Below are positions 9,007-19,148 of a stretch of DNA of 64,000 nt, one piece after another. A program made the translations under genes and the position numbers. This DNA comes from Candidatus Accumulibacter sp. ACC003 (GTDB lineage: Bacteria > Pseudomonadota > Gammaproteobacteria > Burkholderiales > Rhodocyclaceae). Location: NCBI RefSeq assembly GCF_907163085.1, contig NZ_CAJQTX010000001.1, forward strand, positions 124,001-188,000. Direction: 5' to 3'. Every line of letters begins with the position of its first letter. Within the stretch, counting starts at the first letter, position 1. Under the pieces are notes generated by a model. The model had not been told where the DNA came from. It did no database searches and was given only the letters and a program-made list of their open reading frames with translations.

Positions 9007-11808
9007 ATGTCCTTTCACTTCGCCGTCCTGCGCCGCTGTCGTCAAGTGCTCGCCATCTTGCTGCTCACGCTGCTCGCCGCGCTACCGGCAGTGGCCGACC
9101 CGTCGGGCCGTGTCGGGCGTATCGCCTGGCTGTCGGGCTCGGTCCATCTGCACCGGGCGGATAGCGGCGAGTCGAGCAGTGCCTTGCTGAATTGGCCGAT
9201 TTCCACCGGCGACGTGTTGTCGACCGCTGCCGGTGCGCGTAGCGAAGTCCAGATCGGCTCGACCTTGCTGCAGCTCGACTCGGCCAGCGTGCTCGAATTC
9301 GTGTTGGTCGACGATCAGCGCGTGCACCTGCGCCTGCTCGACGGTAGCGTGCTCGCCAGATTGCGTTCTGCGGATGCGGCGCGCGAATTCGTGCTCAGCA
9401 CGCGTGACGGCGACTTCAGCCCGCGTGAGGTCGGTAGCTACCGCTTCGACGCCGACCGTTCGACAGTCAGCGCCAGCGTCCTCGCCGGCAGCCTCCGCTT
9501 CGAAGCCAGCGACAGCGCGCTCGAGGTCAGCGTCGGCCAGCGTGCGCAGTTGTGGAACGATGGCCGCACGCATTACCAGCTGTCGGCGCCGGCCAATGAC
9601 GACTTCGCGCTGTGGAGCGCCGGCCGTCCCCGGCCGCTCGTTGACGCCGGCCATGGCCGTTACGTGTCGCCGGAAATGACCGGCGCGGCCGACCTCGACG
9701 CCTATGGCAGCTGGTCGGATAACGCCGAATACGGCGCCGTCTGGTTCCCGCGCGCGGTCGCCGCCGACTGGGCGCCGTACCGTAATGGACGCTGGCTGTG
9801 GGTGGAGCCCTGGGGATGGACCTGGGTTGGCGACGAAGCGTGGGGATTTGCACCATTCCATTACGGTCGCTGGGTGCTTTACGGAGGCGCCTGGGGCTGG
9901 GTTCCCGGCCGGCGCGTGGCGCGACCGGTCTATGCGCCGGCGCTGGTGGCCTGGGTCGGCACGCCAGGTGCTGGCGTCTCGGTGCAGGTCGGCACGCGCC
10001 CTGCCGTCGGCTGGTTTCCCCTGGCGCCACGCGAAGTCTATGTGCCACCGTACCGCGCCAGCGCCAACCATGTGCGTCAGGTCAACATCACACAGGTCAC
10101 GCAGATCAACAACATCACGGCGATTACCAGCGATCCGCAGGCGGCGGTTGCGCGCATGCCCTACGCGCATCGCCAACAGCCGCGAGCGCTGACCATGGTT
10201 CCCGCCAACGTGCTGACCGAGCACCGGCAGGTGAGCGGGGCGGCGATGCCGGCCCGCGATCGCCAGCAGCTGGGCAGCCAGACTGTACAGGTGCAAGCGC
10301 CAGTCGCCGCTCCACCGGTCGATGCGCCGCGGCGGGCGGCAGCGGGCCGCCAGTTCGAGCAAGCGGGCCGCCAGTTCGAGCAAGCTGGCCGTGCGGGCGA
10401 AGCCGGTCGGCTGCCTGGCCAGGAGCAACTCGGCGGGCGCGGCGATCGTCGGCAACAGCCGCCGGTGGCCGGCGCCGCGGTGCCACTTGAGGCGGCGTCA
10501 GCCGCCGTGCCGCCGGCGCCGACCGCGGCGCGTACGCCGCCGCCAGGCGACCGACGAGCGCGGCCCGAAAATGCGCCGCCGATCGGCTCGTCGGCGCCGC
10601 TGCCAGCGCCCGCATCAGCGCCACCGCCAGCGCCCGTCGCCGGCGAGCGGCCCGAGGTCGGCCGCTCGTCCGGACAGGGGCAGCGCGAACGCGAAGCCGG
10701 TCGTACGCCGGGCGATGAGTCGCCTGGCGGCCGCGCCGACCGCCGGCAAGCGCCGCCGGTGGCTGTTGCACCGTCACCGCTTGATGCGCCAGCAGCGGCC
10801 GTGCCGCCGCCGGTAACCACGCGGACGCCGTCGGGAATGGTCGGCAACACGCCGGCAGCGAGCCCGCCAGTGCGTCCGCTCGGCGCGTCAGCGCCGTTGC
10901 CGGCGCCGGCAGCGGGGGCCGCCGCGGGGAGTACAGCCGCACCCGTCGGCACGCGTGTCGAGCCGCAGGGTGGCGGACGTCTGGTGGTCGATGCGGTGCC
11001 GGGAAATGGCGCACGAACGCCAGCTGGTGCTGGGCGGTCGGTCAGCCCGGCGGCGGCGCCAGCCGCGTTGCCTGTCGCGAACGAGAGAATTGATCGCTCG
11101 GAAAGCGCGGCTGTTCGTCGCGCCGCGGATCCGGGCGCGCTCGGCAGTCCGTCGGGAGGCGGCGTGCCTGTGCAGCGAGTTCCCGGGGCAAGCGCGCCCA
11201 GGGTCGACCTTCCCGCGTCACCGACAAGGTCGCCGGCGGCGATCGAAACCGCCGCTCCCAACCGCGCCGCCGCGGCCGCGGCGCGTCCGTCGGTAGCGCC
11301 CGAGCGCTTCGATCCGCGGCCGTCGCCGTCACCGACGGTCGTCCCGCAATCGCCGGCGAGTGGCGCCGCGATCCTCGAGCGACCGGCGGCGCCAGTTAAC
11401 CGGGCGAGCGCCGCCAGCCCGGGCGCGCCAGAGCAGCGCCGCGAGGCGCCGCTACGGCCGCTGCCGTCAGCGGCCGTGCCGCCCGCGTTTTCCGAGCGCG
11501 CAACGGCCGCTGTACCGGCGCCGCCGACACCGGCGGCAGCGCAACGCCCGGACGTACGCGCCGAGCCGCGTCGCCCCGATGCGGCGGCGCATCGTGAAGA
11601 CGCGTCTGCTCGCCAGGCGCGGCCGGAAATGCGCGGCGACCCGCGGCCAGTGGCGCCGCCGCCAGCGGTCGCACCCGGACGCCTTGAGGCGGCACCGGCC
11701 AATGACCGCCCGGCGCGCGCCGACCGTCGCCAGGGGGCCGGCGGCGGGCCAGGCGAGCGCCAGGGCGATCCGCGCGAGAATCGGCAGCCGCGCGGGCCGG
11801 ACGGCTAA
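9007..11808 (+). CDS. exported FecR/DUF6600 protein with very long Pro/Ala/Arg-rich tail
   Basis: A 933-residue exported protein of unknown role. ATG 9007 gives a clean signal peptide (RRCRQVLAILLLTLLAALPAVA, cleavage before DPSG); an upstream start at 8920 would bury it. Residues about 30-190 resemble a FecR domain (GRVGRIAWLSGSVHLHR ... STGDVLSTAAGARSEVQIGS). Residues about 210-330 are a Trp/Gly-rich DUF6600-type repeat region (WAPYRNGRWLWVEPWGWTWV, FHYGRWVLYGGAWGWVPGR). From about 420 to the end the chain is low-complexity Pro, Ala and Arg, with a duplicated GRQFEQA unit from a 21-bp tandem repeat near 10346-10390. The tail is probably disordered and periplasmic. Confidence 0.75.
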   Translation: MSFHFAVLRRCRQVLAILLLTLLAALPAVADPSGRVGRIAWLSGSVHLHRADSGESSSALLNWPISTGDVLSTAAGARSEVQIGSTLLQLDSASVLEFVLVDDQRVHLRLLDGSVLARLRSADAAREFVLSTRDGDFSPREVGSYRFDADRSTVSASVLAGSLRFEASDSALEVSVGQRAQLWNDGRTHYQLSAPANDDFALWSAGRPRPLVDAGHGRYVSPEMTGAADLDAYGSWSDNAEYGAVWFPRAVAADWAPYRNGRWLWVEPWGWTWVGDEAWGFAPFHYGRWVLYGGAWGWVPGRRVARPVYAPALVAWVGTPGAGVSVQVGTRPAVGWFPLAPREVYVPPYRASANHVRQVNITQVTQINNITAITSDPQAAVARMPYAHRQQPRALTMVPANVLTEHRQVSGAAMPARDRQQLGSQTVQVQAPVAAPPVDAPRRAAAGRQFEQAGRQFEQAGRAGEAGRLPGQEQLGGRGDRRQQPPVAGAAVPLEAASAAVPPAPTAARTPPPGDRRARPENAPPIGSSAPLPAPASAPPPAPVAGERPEVGRSSGQGQREREAGRTPGDESPGGRADRRQAPPVAVAPSPLDAPAAAVPPPVTTRTPSGMVGNTPAASPPVRPLGASAPLPAPAAGAAAGSTAAPVGTRVEPQGGGRLVVDAVPGNGARTPAGAGRSVSPAAAPAALPVANERIDRSESAAVRRAADPGALGSPSGGGVPVQRVPGASAPRVDLPASPTRSPAAIETAAPNRAAAAAARPSVAPERFDPRPSPSPTVVPQSPASGAAILERPAAPVNRASAASPGAPEQRREAPLRPLPSAAVPPAFSERATAAVPAPPTPAAAQRPDVRAEPRRPDAAAHREDASARQARPEMRGDPRPVAPPPAVAPGRLEAAPANDRPARADRRQGAGGGPGERQGDPRENRQPRGPDG

Positions 11809-11928
11809 GCCGCGCCCGGCAGCGGCGCGCGTTACCGGCGCCTTGGCTTTGTTGCGCGGACGCCGTTGAGCGCTATCGGCGGCGTCCGCGGCGCCGCAAT
11901 TTGAGCGCCGAACGTCGGAAGCTGCGGC

Positions 11929-11934
11929 TATAAT
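11929..11934 (+). promoter_or_regulatory. candidate -10 box upstream of the ugpB-like gene
   Basis: A perfect TATAAT 34 bp before the ATG at 11969, in otherwise very GC-rich DNA. No good -35 box lies at 16-18 bp (a TTGAGC sits 22 bp upstream), so the assignment is tentative. Confidence 0.35.
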
Positions 11935-11968
11935 CACCGGCTCTCCAACTTGCTCCTCAGGGATCGCC

Positions 11969-13243
11969 ATGCGCCTGCTCAAACTTCTCCCCTCAGCGGT
12001 GGCACTCGCCCTTGCCGCCCCTCTTTCGCTTGCTGCTGGTGCGCCCGCCGCTGCCGCCGCGCCAATCGAAATCGACTTCTCGCATCGCCTGGACGAAGAA
12101 CGCGGCGAGCGGCTCGAAAAAGTGGTCGAACGCTTCAATTCGCGGCAGAAGGACTACCAACTCAAGGTCGTGCGCCGCGTCGACGGCGATGCGCCAAGAA
12201 CTCTCAACCTCGTGACGCGCGAGGAGCAGGCACAGTTCATGGTCGCCAAGGCCGACTTCAAACCCTTGTATCAGGTGATGCTGCAAGCCAAAGAGCCCTT
12301 CGACGGCCGCAAGCTGTCGCCCGAACTGCGCGTCGGCCTGGCCGACAAGAAGGGCAATCTGTTTGCGCTGCCGGTGGCCTTGTCCACGCCGGTTCTGTAC
12401 ATCAACAAGGCCGCCTTCCGCAAAGCCGGGCTTGATCCCGAGAAGCCGCCGAAGACCTGGGCGGAGGCGCAAAAGGCCGCCGACAAGCTCTTCGACTCGG
12501 GCAGTACGTGTCCGTACACCACCTCGTGGCCGGCCTGGGTGCATATCGACAACCTGAGCGCCTGGAACGGCGCCGAAGTATCGACCGCCAAGGGCAAGCT
12601 GGACTTCAACGGCCTGGTTCAAGTCAAGCATACGGCGATGCTGACGACCTGGTCGAAGGCCAGGTTCTTCACCTATTTTGGTCGTCGCGATGAGGCCGAC
12701 AGGCGCTTTGCTGCCGGTGATTGCGGCATGCTGACGAGTTCGTCGTCGCTGTTTGGTACCCTGCACGAAAGCCGCAAGGTTGAAACCGGCGTGTCGTCGT
12801 TGCCGTATCACGACGATGTTCCCGGAACGCCGCAGCAGACGCTCGCTGACGGCGCCTCGTTGTGGGTGGGTGCCGGCAAGAAGCCCGCCGAGTACAAGGG
12901 CGTCGCCAAGTTTGTCAGCTTCCTCATGGAACCCGACATGCAGGTCGAGTTTACCGCGCTCGAAGGTTTCCTGCCGATGACGTCGGTCGCCCGGGCGGCG
13001 GCCGACAGCCAGCTGTTGCGCGCCGACGTTGCCGGTCTGGATGTCGCCTACAGCCAGTTGCAGGGCAAGGGCGCGCTTCGTGAACTGCGGGTGTCGCAGA
13101 TCGAGCCGGTGCGGATCATCGTCGAGGAAGAGCTGGAAATGGCCTGGGAAGGCAAGAAGCCGGCCAAGGAGGCGCTTGACAACGCCGTCGATCGTGGCAA
13201 TGCCGTCTTGCCCGCGGCGCTCAGAGCGCAACTGTTGAAATGA
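11969..13243 (+). CDS. ugpB: periplasmic solute-binding protein, UgpB-like
   Basis: A 424-residue extracellular substrate-binding protein of the family-1 ABC type, probably for sn-glycerol-3-phosphate or glycerophosphodiesters. A signal peptide is clear (LLPSAVALALAAPLSLAAGAP). Family landmarks include FALPVALSTPVLYINKAAFRKAGLDPEKPPKTWAE, SAWNGAEVS and LADGASLWVGAGKKP. It overlaps the glycerophosphodiester phosphodiesterase gene by 4 bp (ATGA at 13240), which supports the glycerophosphodiester assignment. No UgpA, E or C genes follow, so the membrane and ATPase partners must be elsewhere. Confidence 0.8.
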   Translation: MRLLKLLPSAVALALAAPLSLAAGAPAAAAAPIEIDFSHRLDEERGERLEKVVERFNSRQKDYQLKVVRRVDGDAPRTLNLVTREEQAQFMVAKADFKPLYQVMLQAKEPFDGRKLSPELRVGLADKKGNLFALPVALSTPVLYINKAAFRKAGLDPEKPPKTWAEAQKAADKLFDSGSTCPYTTSWPAWVHIDNLSAWNGAEVSTAKGKLDFNGLVQVKHTAMLTTWSKARFFTYFGRRDEADRRFAAGDCGMLTSSSSLFGTLHESRKVETGVSSLPYHDDVPGTPQQTLADGASLWVGAGKKPAEYKGVAKFVSFLMEPDMQVEFTALEGFLPMTSVARAAADSQLLRADVAGLDVAYSQLQGKGALRELRVSQIEPVRIIVEEELEMAWEGKKPAKEALDNAVDRGNAVLPAALRAQLLK

Positions 13244-13983
13244 TCCGCCCGCGGCTTGGCTGGTCCTTGCCGCGTGTTTTCGCGCATCGCTGCGGCGGTG
13301 CGCTGGCGCCGGAGAATACGCTCGCCGGGCTGCGTATCGCCGCCCGATTGGGTGTCCGGGCGGTCGAGTTCGACGTCATGCTGTCGGCCGATGGCTCGCC
13401 CTGGCTGATCCATGACGAGACCCTCGAGCGCACGAGCAACGGCGTCGGCGCCGTCTGCGAAACGCGCGACGCGTGCCTGCGGGCGCTCGACGCTGGCGCT
13501 TACCGGCATGCTGCTTTCACCGGCGAGCCGCTGCCGAGTCTGGAGGCGGCAGCGCGTCTCTGTCGGCAGCTGCGCCTGATGGTCAACGTCGAGATCAAAC
13601 CGGCCGCGGGTTTCGAGGCGACGACCGGCGCGGTCGTTGCCCGCTGCGTTCGCGAACTCTGGGCGGGTGTCGAGCTGCCGCTGCTCTCGTCGTTCTCCGA
13701 AGTGGCGCTGGCCGCGGCGCGCGAGGCCGCACCCGAGCTGCCGCTGGGCAGCCTCTTTGAGCGACCACCGGCAGATTGGCTGGCGCGCGTCAATCGGGTC
13801 GCGGCCTTGAGCCTGCACTGCGCAGCCGCTTCGCTCGACGATGAAGTCCTGCGTAGCGCGCGGGCGAACGGCATTCCGGTGCTCTGCTACACGGTCAACG
13901 AGCCGCAGGCCGCGGCGGCGCTGTTCGCGCGTGGCGTCATGGCGGTGTTCAGCGATCGGTTCGACTGCGTCGGCGAAAATTGA
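13240..13983 (+). CDS. ugpQ: glycerophosphodiester phosphodiesterase (UgpQ type)
   Basis: A 247-residue GDPD enzyme that would hydrolyse glycerophosphodiesters to glycerol-3-phosphate and an alcohol. Catalytic landmarks are visible: FAHRCGGALAPENTLAGLR (active-site His and Glu), VEFDVMLSADGSPWLIHDETLERTSNG (metal ligands Glu/Asp and second His) and MVNVEIKPA (Glu, Lys). There is no signal peptide, as in cytoplasmic UgpQ. It is translationally coupled to the ugpB-like gene through a 4-bp overlap. Confidence 0.9.
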   Translation: MIRPRLGWSLPRVFAHRCGGALAPENTLAGLRIAARLGVRAVEFDVMLSADGSPWLIHDETLERTSNGVGAVCETRDACLRALDAGAYRHAAFTGEPLPSLEAAARLCRQLRLMVNVEIKPAAGFEATTGAVVARCVRELWAGVELPLLSSFSEVALAAAREAAPELPLGSLFERPPADWLARVNRVAALSLHCAAASLDDEVLRSARANGIPVLCYTVNEPQAAAALFARGVMAVFSDRFDCVGEN

Positions 13984-14133
13984 GCTGGCGTTGATTCGGT
14001 GCGCTGCTTTGCGGCGTACGCCAGGGGCCATCCGAGCCGTGTTTGCCGGGAGATTGGCCGGTCGCGCCGGCGACTTTCAAGTTAAAATCGCAGCTTTTTG
14101 ACCGCGCCCGAATCGGGCATGGCAGGCGACGCG

Positions 14134-16764
14134 ATGAAAACCACCACCACGAGCAGCGCTGAAATCCGCGACAAATTCCTCAAGTTCTTCGAATCGAAGG
14201 GCCACCAGATCGTTGCTTCGAGTTCGTTGGTGCCGCATGCCGATCCGACGCTGTTGTTCACCAACGCCGGCATGAACCAGTTCAAGGACGTCTTCCTCGG
14301 CTTCGACAAACGCCCCTACGTGCGCGCGACAACTTCGCAGAAGTGTGTTCGCGCCGGCGGCAAGCACAACGACCTGGAAAACGTCGGCTATACCGCGCGC
14401 CACCACACCTTCTTCGAAATGCTCGGTAACTTCTCGTTTGGCGACTACTTCAAGCTGGATGCGATTCGCTATGCCTGGGAACTGCTGGTCGACGTCTACC
14501 AGCTACCCGCCGACCGCCTGTGGGTGACGGTCTATGCCGATGACGACGAGGCCTACGACATCTGGACCAGAGAGATCGGCGTGCCGGCCGAGCGGGTGAT
14601 TCGCATCGGCGACAACAAGGGCGCGCGCTACGCCTCCGACAACTTCTGGATGATGGGCGACACCGGGCCCTGCGGCCCGTGCTCGGAGATTTTCTACGAC
14701 CACGGCGAAGGTATCGCCGGCGGGCCGCCGGGTTCGCCAGACGAAGAGGGCGATCGCTACATCGAGATCTGGAACAACGTCTTCATGCAGTTCAACCGCG
14801 ACGAGGCCGGCGTCATGCATCCGCTGCCGAAGCCGTCGGTCGACACCGGCATGGGACTCGAGCGGACGGCAGCGGTTCTGCAGCACGTCCATAGCAACTA
14901 CGAGATCGACCTCTTCGTTCGGCTGATCGCCGCCGCGGCGCGCGAAACCTCGTCGGCCGACCTCGACAGTCCGTCGCTGCGGGTGCTCGCCGATCACATC
15001 CGCGCCTGCTCTTTCCTGCTCGCCGACGGCGTCATCCCCGGCAACGAAGGGCGTGGCTACGTCCTGCGGCGGATCATCCGGCGCGCCATCCGGCACGGCT
15101 ACAAACTCGGCGCGCGGGCAGCATTCTTCCACCGCATGGTGGCCGACCTGGTCGCCGAAATGGGCGCCGCTTATCCCGAGCTGGTCAGTAGTCAGCCGCG
15201 CATCACGGAGGTGCTGCGGCAGGAGGAAGTGCGCTTTTTCGAGACCATCGAACACGGCATGAGCCTGCTTGAAAGCGAGCTCGCGGCGCTGGCCGGCGAC
15301 GGCGTTTTCAGCGGCAGCACCGCTTTCAAGCTGCACGACACCTTTGGTTTCCCCCTCGACCTGACCGCCGACGTCTGCCGCGAGCGCGGCGTTCGCGTCG
15401 ACGTCGCCGCTTTCGACGCGGCGATGAAGCAGCAGAAGGAGCAGGCGCGCGCCGCCGGTAAGTTCAGGATCGCCGCCGCGCTCGAATACAGCGGCCCGGA
15501 GACGGCTTTTCACGGCTACGACGCGCTTGAATTCAACGGTCAGGTGCTGGCGCTGTACAAGGACGGCAGCCCGGTCAATGAACTGAAGGAAGGCGAACTG
15601 GGCGTCGTCGTCCTCGACGAGACGCCGTTCTACGCCGAATCGGGTGGTCAGGTCGGCGACCGCGGGGTGCTGCAGGCGGCGCAGGGTATTTTCGCCGTCG
15701 AGGATACGCAGAAGGTTCAGGCCGCCGTCTTCGGCCATCAGGGTGTCGTCAGGACCGGCGCCATCGTCGTCGGCGACCGTGTCGCTGCCCGCGTCGACGT
15801 CGTCGCGCGTTCCCGGACCGTGCGCAACCACTCGGCGACGCATCTGATGCACAAGGCGCTGCGCGAAGTTCTTGGTGCGCACGTGCAACAGAAAGGTTCG
15901 CTGGTCGACCCGGAGAAGACGCGTTTCGACTTTGCGCACAACGCGCCGATGAGCGCCGAAGAGATCCGTCGCGTCGAGCGCCTGGTCAATGACGAGATTC
16001 TCGCCAATGCCGCCGCCGAGGCCCGCGTGATGGCCATCGACGACGCCCGCAAGTCGGGCGCGGTGATGCTTTTCGGCGAGAAATACGGCGACCAGGTGCG
16101 CGTCCAGACGATCGGCTCATCGATCGAATTCTGCGGCGGGGTGCACGTTCGCCGCAGCGGCGATATCGGCCTGTTCAAGATTGTCTCGGAAACCGGCGTC
16201 GCCGCTGGCGTCAGGCGCGTCGAGGCGCTTACCGGCGATACCGCGCTGGCGTTGGTGCAGCAGCAGCAGGCGATCCTCAGCGACGCGGCGGCGGCTTTCA
16301 AGGCGCCGCTCGCCGAGTTGCCGGCGAAGCTCACACAGGTGCTCGACAATGTTCGCTCGCTGGAAAAGGAGCTGGCTCGCCTGAAGGCGAAACTGGCGTC
16401 GGCGCAGGGCGACGATCTGCTTGGGCAGGCGGTCGAGGTCAAGGGCGCGCGCGTTCTCGCGGCGCTCATGGAAGGTGCCGACGTCGACGCGCTACGTTCG
16501 ACGATCGACAAGCTGCGCGATAAGCTGCGCAGCGCGGCGATCGTCCTCGCCGCGGTGGCCGACGGCAAGGTGACGCTGATTGCCGGCGTCACCGCCGATC
16601 TGACCGGCAAGCTGAAGGCCGGCGAGTTGGTGAATATGGTCGCCCGGCAGGTCGGCGGCAAGGGCGGCGGTCGTCCGGACATGGCGCAGGCCGGCGGCAA
16701 CGAACCGGCAGGACTGCCGGCGGCGCTGGCCTCGGTGCGCGAATGGGTAGAGCAGCGGCTGTGA
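14134..16764 (+). CDS. alaS: alanyl-tRNA synthetase
   Basis: It charges tRNA-Ala. Starting at ATG 14134 ([19 protein letters not shown]) gives about 876 residues, close to the E. coli enzyme; an ORF start at 14098 would add 12 unmatched residues. The catalytic domain shows [40 protein letters not shown] and [18 protein letters not shown]. The editing domain has the zinc-binding HSATHLMH and [13 protein letters not shown]. The C-terminal C-Ala domain ends with the glycine-rich [15 protein letters not shown]. The frame is complete. A TAAAAT at 14083-14088 is a weak -10 candidate. Confidence 0.97.
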   Translation: MKTTTTSSAEIRDKFLKFFESKGHQIVASSSLVPHADPTLLFTNAGMNQFKDVFLGFDKRPYVRATTSQKCVRAGGKHNDLENVGYTARHHTFFEMLGNFSFGDYFKLDAIRYAWELLVDVYQLPADRLWVTVYADDDEAYDIWTREIGVPAERVIRIGDNKGARYASDNFWMMGDTGPCGPCSEIFYDHGEGIAGGPPGSPDEEGDRYIEIWNNVFMQFNRDEAGVMHPLPKPSVDTGMGLERTAAVLQHVHSNYEIDLFVRLIAAAARETSSADLDSPSLRVLADHIRACSFLLADGVIPGNEGRGYVLRRIIRRAIRHGYKLGARAAFFHRMVADLVAEMGAAYPELVSSQPRITEVLRQEEVRFFETIEHGMSLLESELAALAGDGVFSGSTAFKLHDTFGFPLDLTADVCRERGVRVDVAAFDAAMKQQKEQARAAGKFRIAAALEYSGPETAFHGYDALEFNGQVLALYKDGSPVNELKEGELGVVVLDETPFYAESGGQVGDRGVLQAAQGIFAVEDTQKVQAAVFGHQGVVRTGAIVVGDRVAARVDVVARSRTVRNHSATHLMHKALREVLGAHVQQKGSLVDPEKTRFDFAHNAPMSAEEIRRVERLVNDEILANAAAEARVMAIDDARKSGAVMLFGEKYGDQVRVQTIGSSIEFCGGVHVRRSGDIGLFKIVSETGVAAGVRRVEALTGDTALALVQQQQAILSDAAAAFKAPLAELPAKLTQVLDNVRSLEKELARLKAKLASAQGDDLLGQAVEVKGARVLAALMEGADVDALRSTIDKLRDKLRSAAIVLAAVADGKVTLIAGVTADLTGKLKAGELVNMVARQVGGKGGGRPDMAQAGGNEPAGLPAALASVREWVEQRL

Positions 16765-16819
16765 CTAGTCGTTGCCCGACGAGCAGGCGCCAGCGCTGAT
16801 TTGCGAGAGATGAAACACG

Positions 16820-17866
16820 ATGACTGAGCCTAGCGTGCAACATTTCGCCAGTGACAACTACGCTGGCATCTGCCCGGAGGCCCTGGCCGCCTTGCTGGCG
16901 GCCAACGACGGCCACGTTCGCGCGTACGGCGACGACGAGTGGACGCGGCGCGCCGCCGATCGTTTACGCGAGGTCTTCGAGACCGACTGCGACGTGTACT
17001 TCGTCTTCAACGGCACGGCGGCCAATTCGCTGGCGCTCGCGGCGCTCTGCCAGTCTTACCACAGCGTCATCTGCCACCAGCTGGCGCACGTCGAGACCGA
17101 CGAATGCGGCGCGCCACAGTTCTTCTCCAACGGTGCGCGGCTATTGGCGGTCGCCGGCGAGCACGGCAAGCTGACGCCGGCGGCGATTACCGAGGTGGTG
17201 ACCCGGCGCAGCGATATCCACTATCCCAAACCGAAGGTGGTGACGCTGACGCAGGCCAGCGAAGTGGGGACGGTGTACCGTCCCGACGAACTGCAGGCGC
17301 TCACCGCGACCGCGCACGAGCTCGGTCTGCGGGTGCATATGGACGGCGCGCGCTTTGCCAACGCGGTCGCTGGTAGCGGCGTCGCACCGGCCGATCTGAC
17401 CTGGCGGGCAGGCGTTGATGTGCTCTGTTTCGGCGGCACCAAAATGGGCTTGCCGGTTGGCGAGGCGGTGGTTTTTTTCGACCGTCGACTGGCCGACGAC
17501 TTTGCCTATCGCTGCAAGCAGGCCGGGCAACTGGCTTCGAAAATGCGTTTCCTGTCGGCGCCGTGGCTTGGAATTCTCGAGGGCGATGCCTGGTTGCGAC
17601 ACTCCGCGCACGCCAACGCCATGGCGCAGCGACTGGCCAAGGGCCTGGCGGCGGTGGCCGGTCTGCAACTGCTCTTTCCGGTCGAGGCCAACGGCGTTTT
17701 CGTGCAACTGCCGAGTTCGCTGGAGCAGGGCTTGCGCGCGCGTGGCTGGCTCTTCTATACCTTCATCGGCGCCGGCGGCGCGCGTTTCATGTGTGGCTGG
17801 GATACGGCGCCGGCGACCGTCGATCGCCTGCTGGCCGACATTCGCCAGTTGGCAGACGAGCGCTGA
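16820..17866 (+). CDS. ltaE: low-specificity L-threonine aldolase
   Basis: A 348-residue PLP enzyme of the threonine aldolase / beta-eliminating lyase family, cleaving L-threonine or allo-threonine to glycine and acetaldehyde. The PLP lysine is in LCFGGTKMGLPVGEAVVFF. Other landmarks are FASDNYAGICPEAL at the N-terminus, YFVFNGTAANSLAL, HQLAHVETDECGAP and RVHMDGARFANAV. It follows alaS by 55 bp on the same strand. Its stop codon overlaps the start of the NUDIX gene by one base (TGATG), so the two are co-translated. Confidence 0.9.
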   Translation: MTEPSVQHFASDNYAGICPEALAALLAANDGHVRAYGDDEWTRRAADRLREVFETDCDVYFVFNGTAANSLALAALCQSYHSVICHQLAHVETDECGAPQFFSNGARLLAVAGEHGKLTPAAITEVVTRRSDIHYPKPKVVTLTQASEVGTVYRPDELQALTATAHELGLRVHMDGARFANAVAGSGVAPADLTWRAGVDVLCFGGTKMGLPVGEAVVFFDRRLADDFAYRCKQAGQLASKMRFLSAPWLGILEGDAWLRHSAHANAMAQRLAKGLAAVAGLQLLFPVEANGVFVQLPSSLEQGLRARGWLFYTFIGAGGARFMCGWDTAPATVDRLLADIRQLADER

Positions 17867-18354
17867 TGAGCGTCTGGCAGTTTTGCCCCTATTGCGCTGA
17901 ACGGCTCGACAGCCGCGACGAGGGCGGTCGGCGGCGGCTCGCGTGTCACGCCGGCTGCGGTTTCGTCCATTGGGACAACCCCGCGCCGGTGCTCGCGGCG
18001 CTGGTCGAGTGCCAGCAAGGCATCGTCCTGGCGCGTAACCGCGCCTGGGCCGAGGGGGCGTTTGGCTTGATCACCGGTTTTCTCGAACGCGGCGAAGACC
18101 CGGCCGCCGGCGTCGCGCGCGAGGTCAGGGAAGAGCTCGGCCTGGAGACGCTGGCGACGACGCTGATCGGCGTTTATCCCTTCGTCCGCAAACACGAGGT
18201 GATCATCGCCTACCATGTCGTCGGACGCGGCGAAATCAGGCTCAATGAAGAGCTCGCCGAGTTTCGCCTGATCGCTCCCGAGAAGCTCAAGGCCTGGGAC
18301 TTTGGCACTGGCCTGGCGGTTAGCGACTGGCTGGCTCGGCGCGACCAGGCGTAG
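17866..18354 (+). CDS. NUDIX hydrolase with N-terminal zinc ribbon
   Basis: A 162-residue NudC-like hydrolase of nucleoside-diphosphate-linked substrates, possibly NADH or a similar cofactor. The complete Nudix box is present: GFLERGEDPAAG, then VAREVREELGL, matching Gx5Ex7REUxEExGU. Before it lies a zinc ribbon of the form CPYC ... CHAGCG. ATG 17866 is chosen because the ribbon begins there and it overlaps the ltaE stop by one base. Confidence 0.9.
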   Translation: MSVWQFCPYCAERLDSRDEGGRRRLACHAGCGFVHWDNPAPVLAALVECQQGIVLARNRAWAEGAFGLITGFLERGEDPAAGVAREVREELGLETLATTLIGVYPFVRKHEVIIAYHVVGRGEIRLNEELAEFRLIAPEKLKAWDFGTGLAVSDWLARRDQA

Positions 18355-18396
18355 CCGCGGCGCGACGCGGTACGGCGCTGGCGACGCTTCATGACC

Positions 18397-18402
18397 TATA
18401 AT
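18397..18402 (+). promoter_or_regulatory. candidate -10 box for the methyltransferase/kinase genes
   Basis: Perfect TATAAT 54 bp before the methyltransferase start, at the point where base composition drops below that of the flanking genes. No strong -35 is seen. Confidence 0.35.
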
Positions 18403-18455
18403 GGCCGCGTTGTCCGCCAGTGGATGTCTTTTAACGACTTGTCAAGACCGAAGAA

Positions 18456-19133
18456 ATGGAAAATCAACCCGTCCCTGATCTGGAATTCTCGCAAAAGTAT
18501 GACGAAGCGCATGCCAAGTATTATTTTGACAAGCACGAAAACGAATTCTGGCGCAAGCTTTCGAACCGGCGCGACCATCAGATCGCCAGAAAAGCACTGC
18601 AAATCGCCGGGAATCCAAAGTCTGTCCTTGACGCGCCATGCGGTACCGGCCGTTTCTGGGATGTTCTGGCCGAAGACCCTGATCGGGTCATTCATGTCAG
18701 CGATTATAGTCAGAATATGATAGATGCTGGCCTGAAGTATCGTGCGCCTGAAATCAGCAGGCGCATCAAGTCGTCTTTCCAGGCATCGGCTTTCGATTTG
18801 CCAGTGTCGGATGCTTTCGTTGAGTCGGTTTTCTGTATTCGATTTGTGCACCACCTGGCGAAATCGGAAGAACGCGTTACCCTGCTCAAGGAATTTCATC
18901 GGGTAGCTTCGGATTCGGTGATTATTTCACTGTGGGTCGATGGCAACTACAAATCGTGGGTCAGAAACAGACGCGAGAAGTCGCGCGATCCGCATCAATA
19001 TCAAAACAGGCTGGTCATTCCAGCCAGGCAGATCGAACAGGAATTCAAAGAGAATGGCTTCAGGGTTGAAGCGGCTCTCGATTTCATCAAGTACTATCAT
19101 ATGTGGCGCACTTACGTGCTCAAGAAAATCTGA
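18456..19133 (+). CDS. class I SAM-dependent methyltransferase
   Basis: A 225-residue SAM-binding methyltransferase. Motif I is LDAPCGTGRFWDVL (about residues 54-67), followed by an acidic residue in VIHVSDYSQNM (motif II) and a motif IV-like FVESVFCIRFVHHL. The substrate is not evident. Codon use is visibly more AT-rich than neighbouring genes, consistent with acquisition by transfer. It lies 15 bp upstream of a kinase-like gene on the same strand, so the two may modify the same surface molecule. Confidence 0.8.
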   Translation: MENQPVPDLEFSQKYDEAHAKYYFDKHENEFWRKLSNRRDHQIARKALQIAGNPKSVLDAPCGTGRFWDVLAEDPDRVIHVSDYSQNMIDAGLKYRAPEISRRIKSSFQASAFDLPVSDAFVESVFCIRFVHHLAKSEERVTLLKEFHRVASDSVIISLWVDGNYKSWVRNRREKSRDPHQYQNRLVIPARQIEQEFKENGFRVEAALDFIKYYHMWRTYVLKKI

Positions 19134-19148
19134 CCGGCGTTCCGAACC

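Noticed and set aside
10161-11702. A 513-codon minus-strand frame opposite the FecR protein
   Set aside because: Low-complexity Gly/Ala/Ser translation caused by the repetitive GC-rich tail of the real gene; no ribosome site or homology.
14503-15939. A 478-codon minus-strand frame opposite alaS
   Set aside because: alaS is unambiguous on the plus strand; the antisense frame shows no domain.
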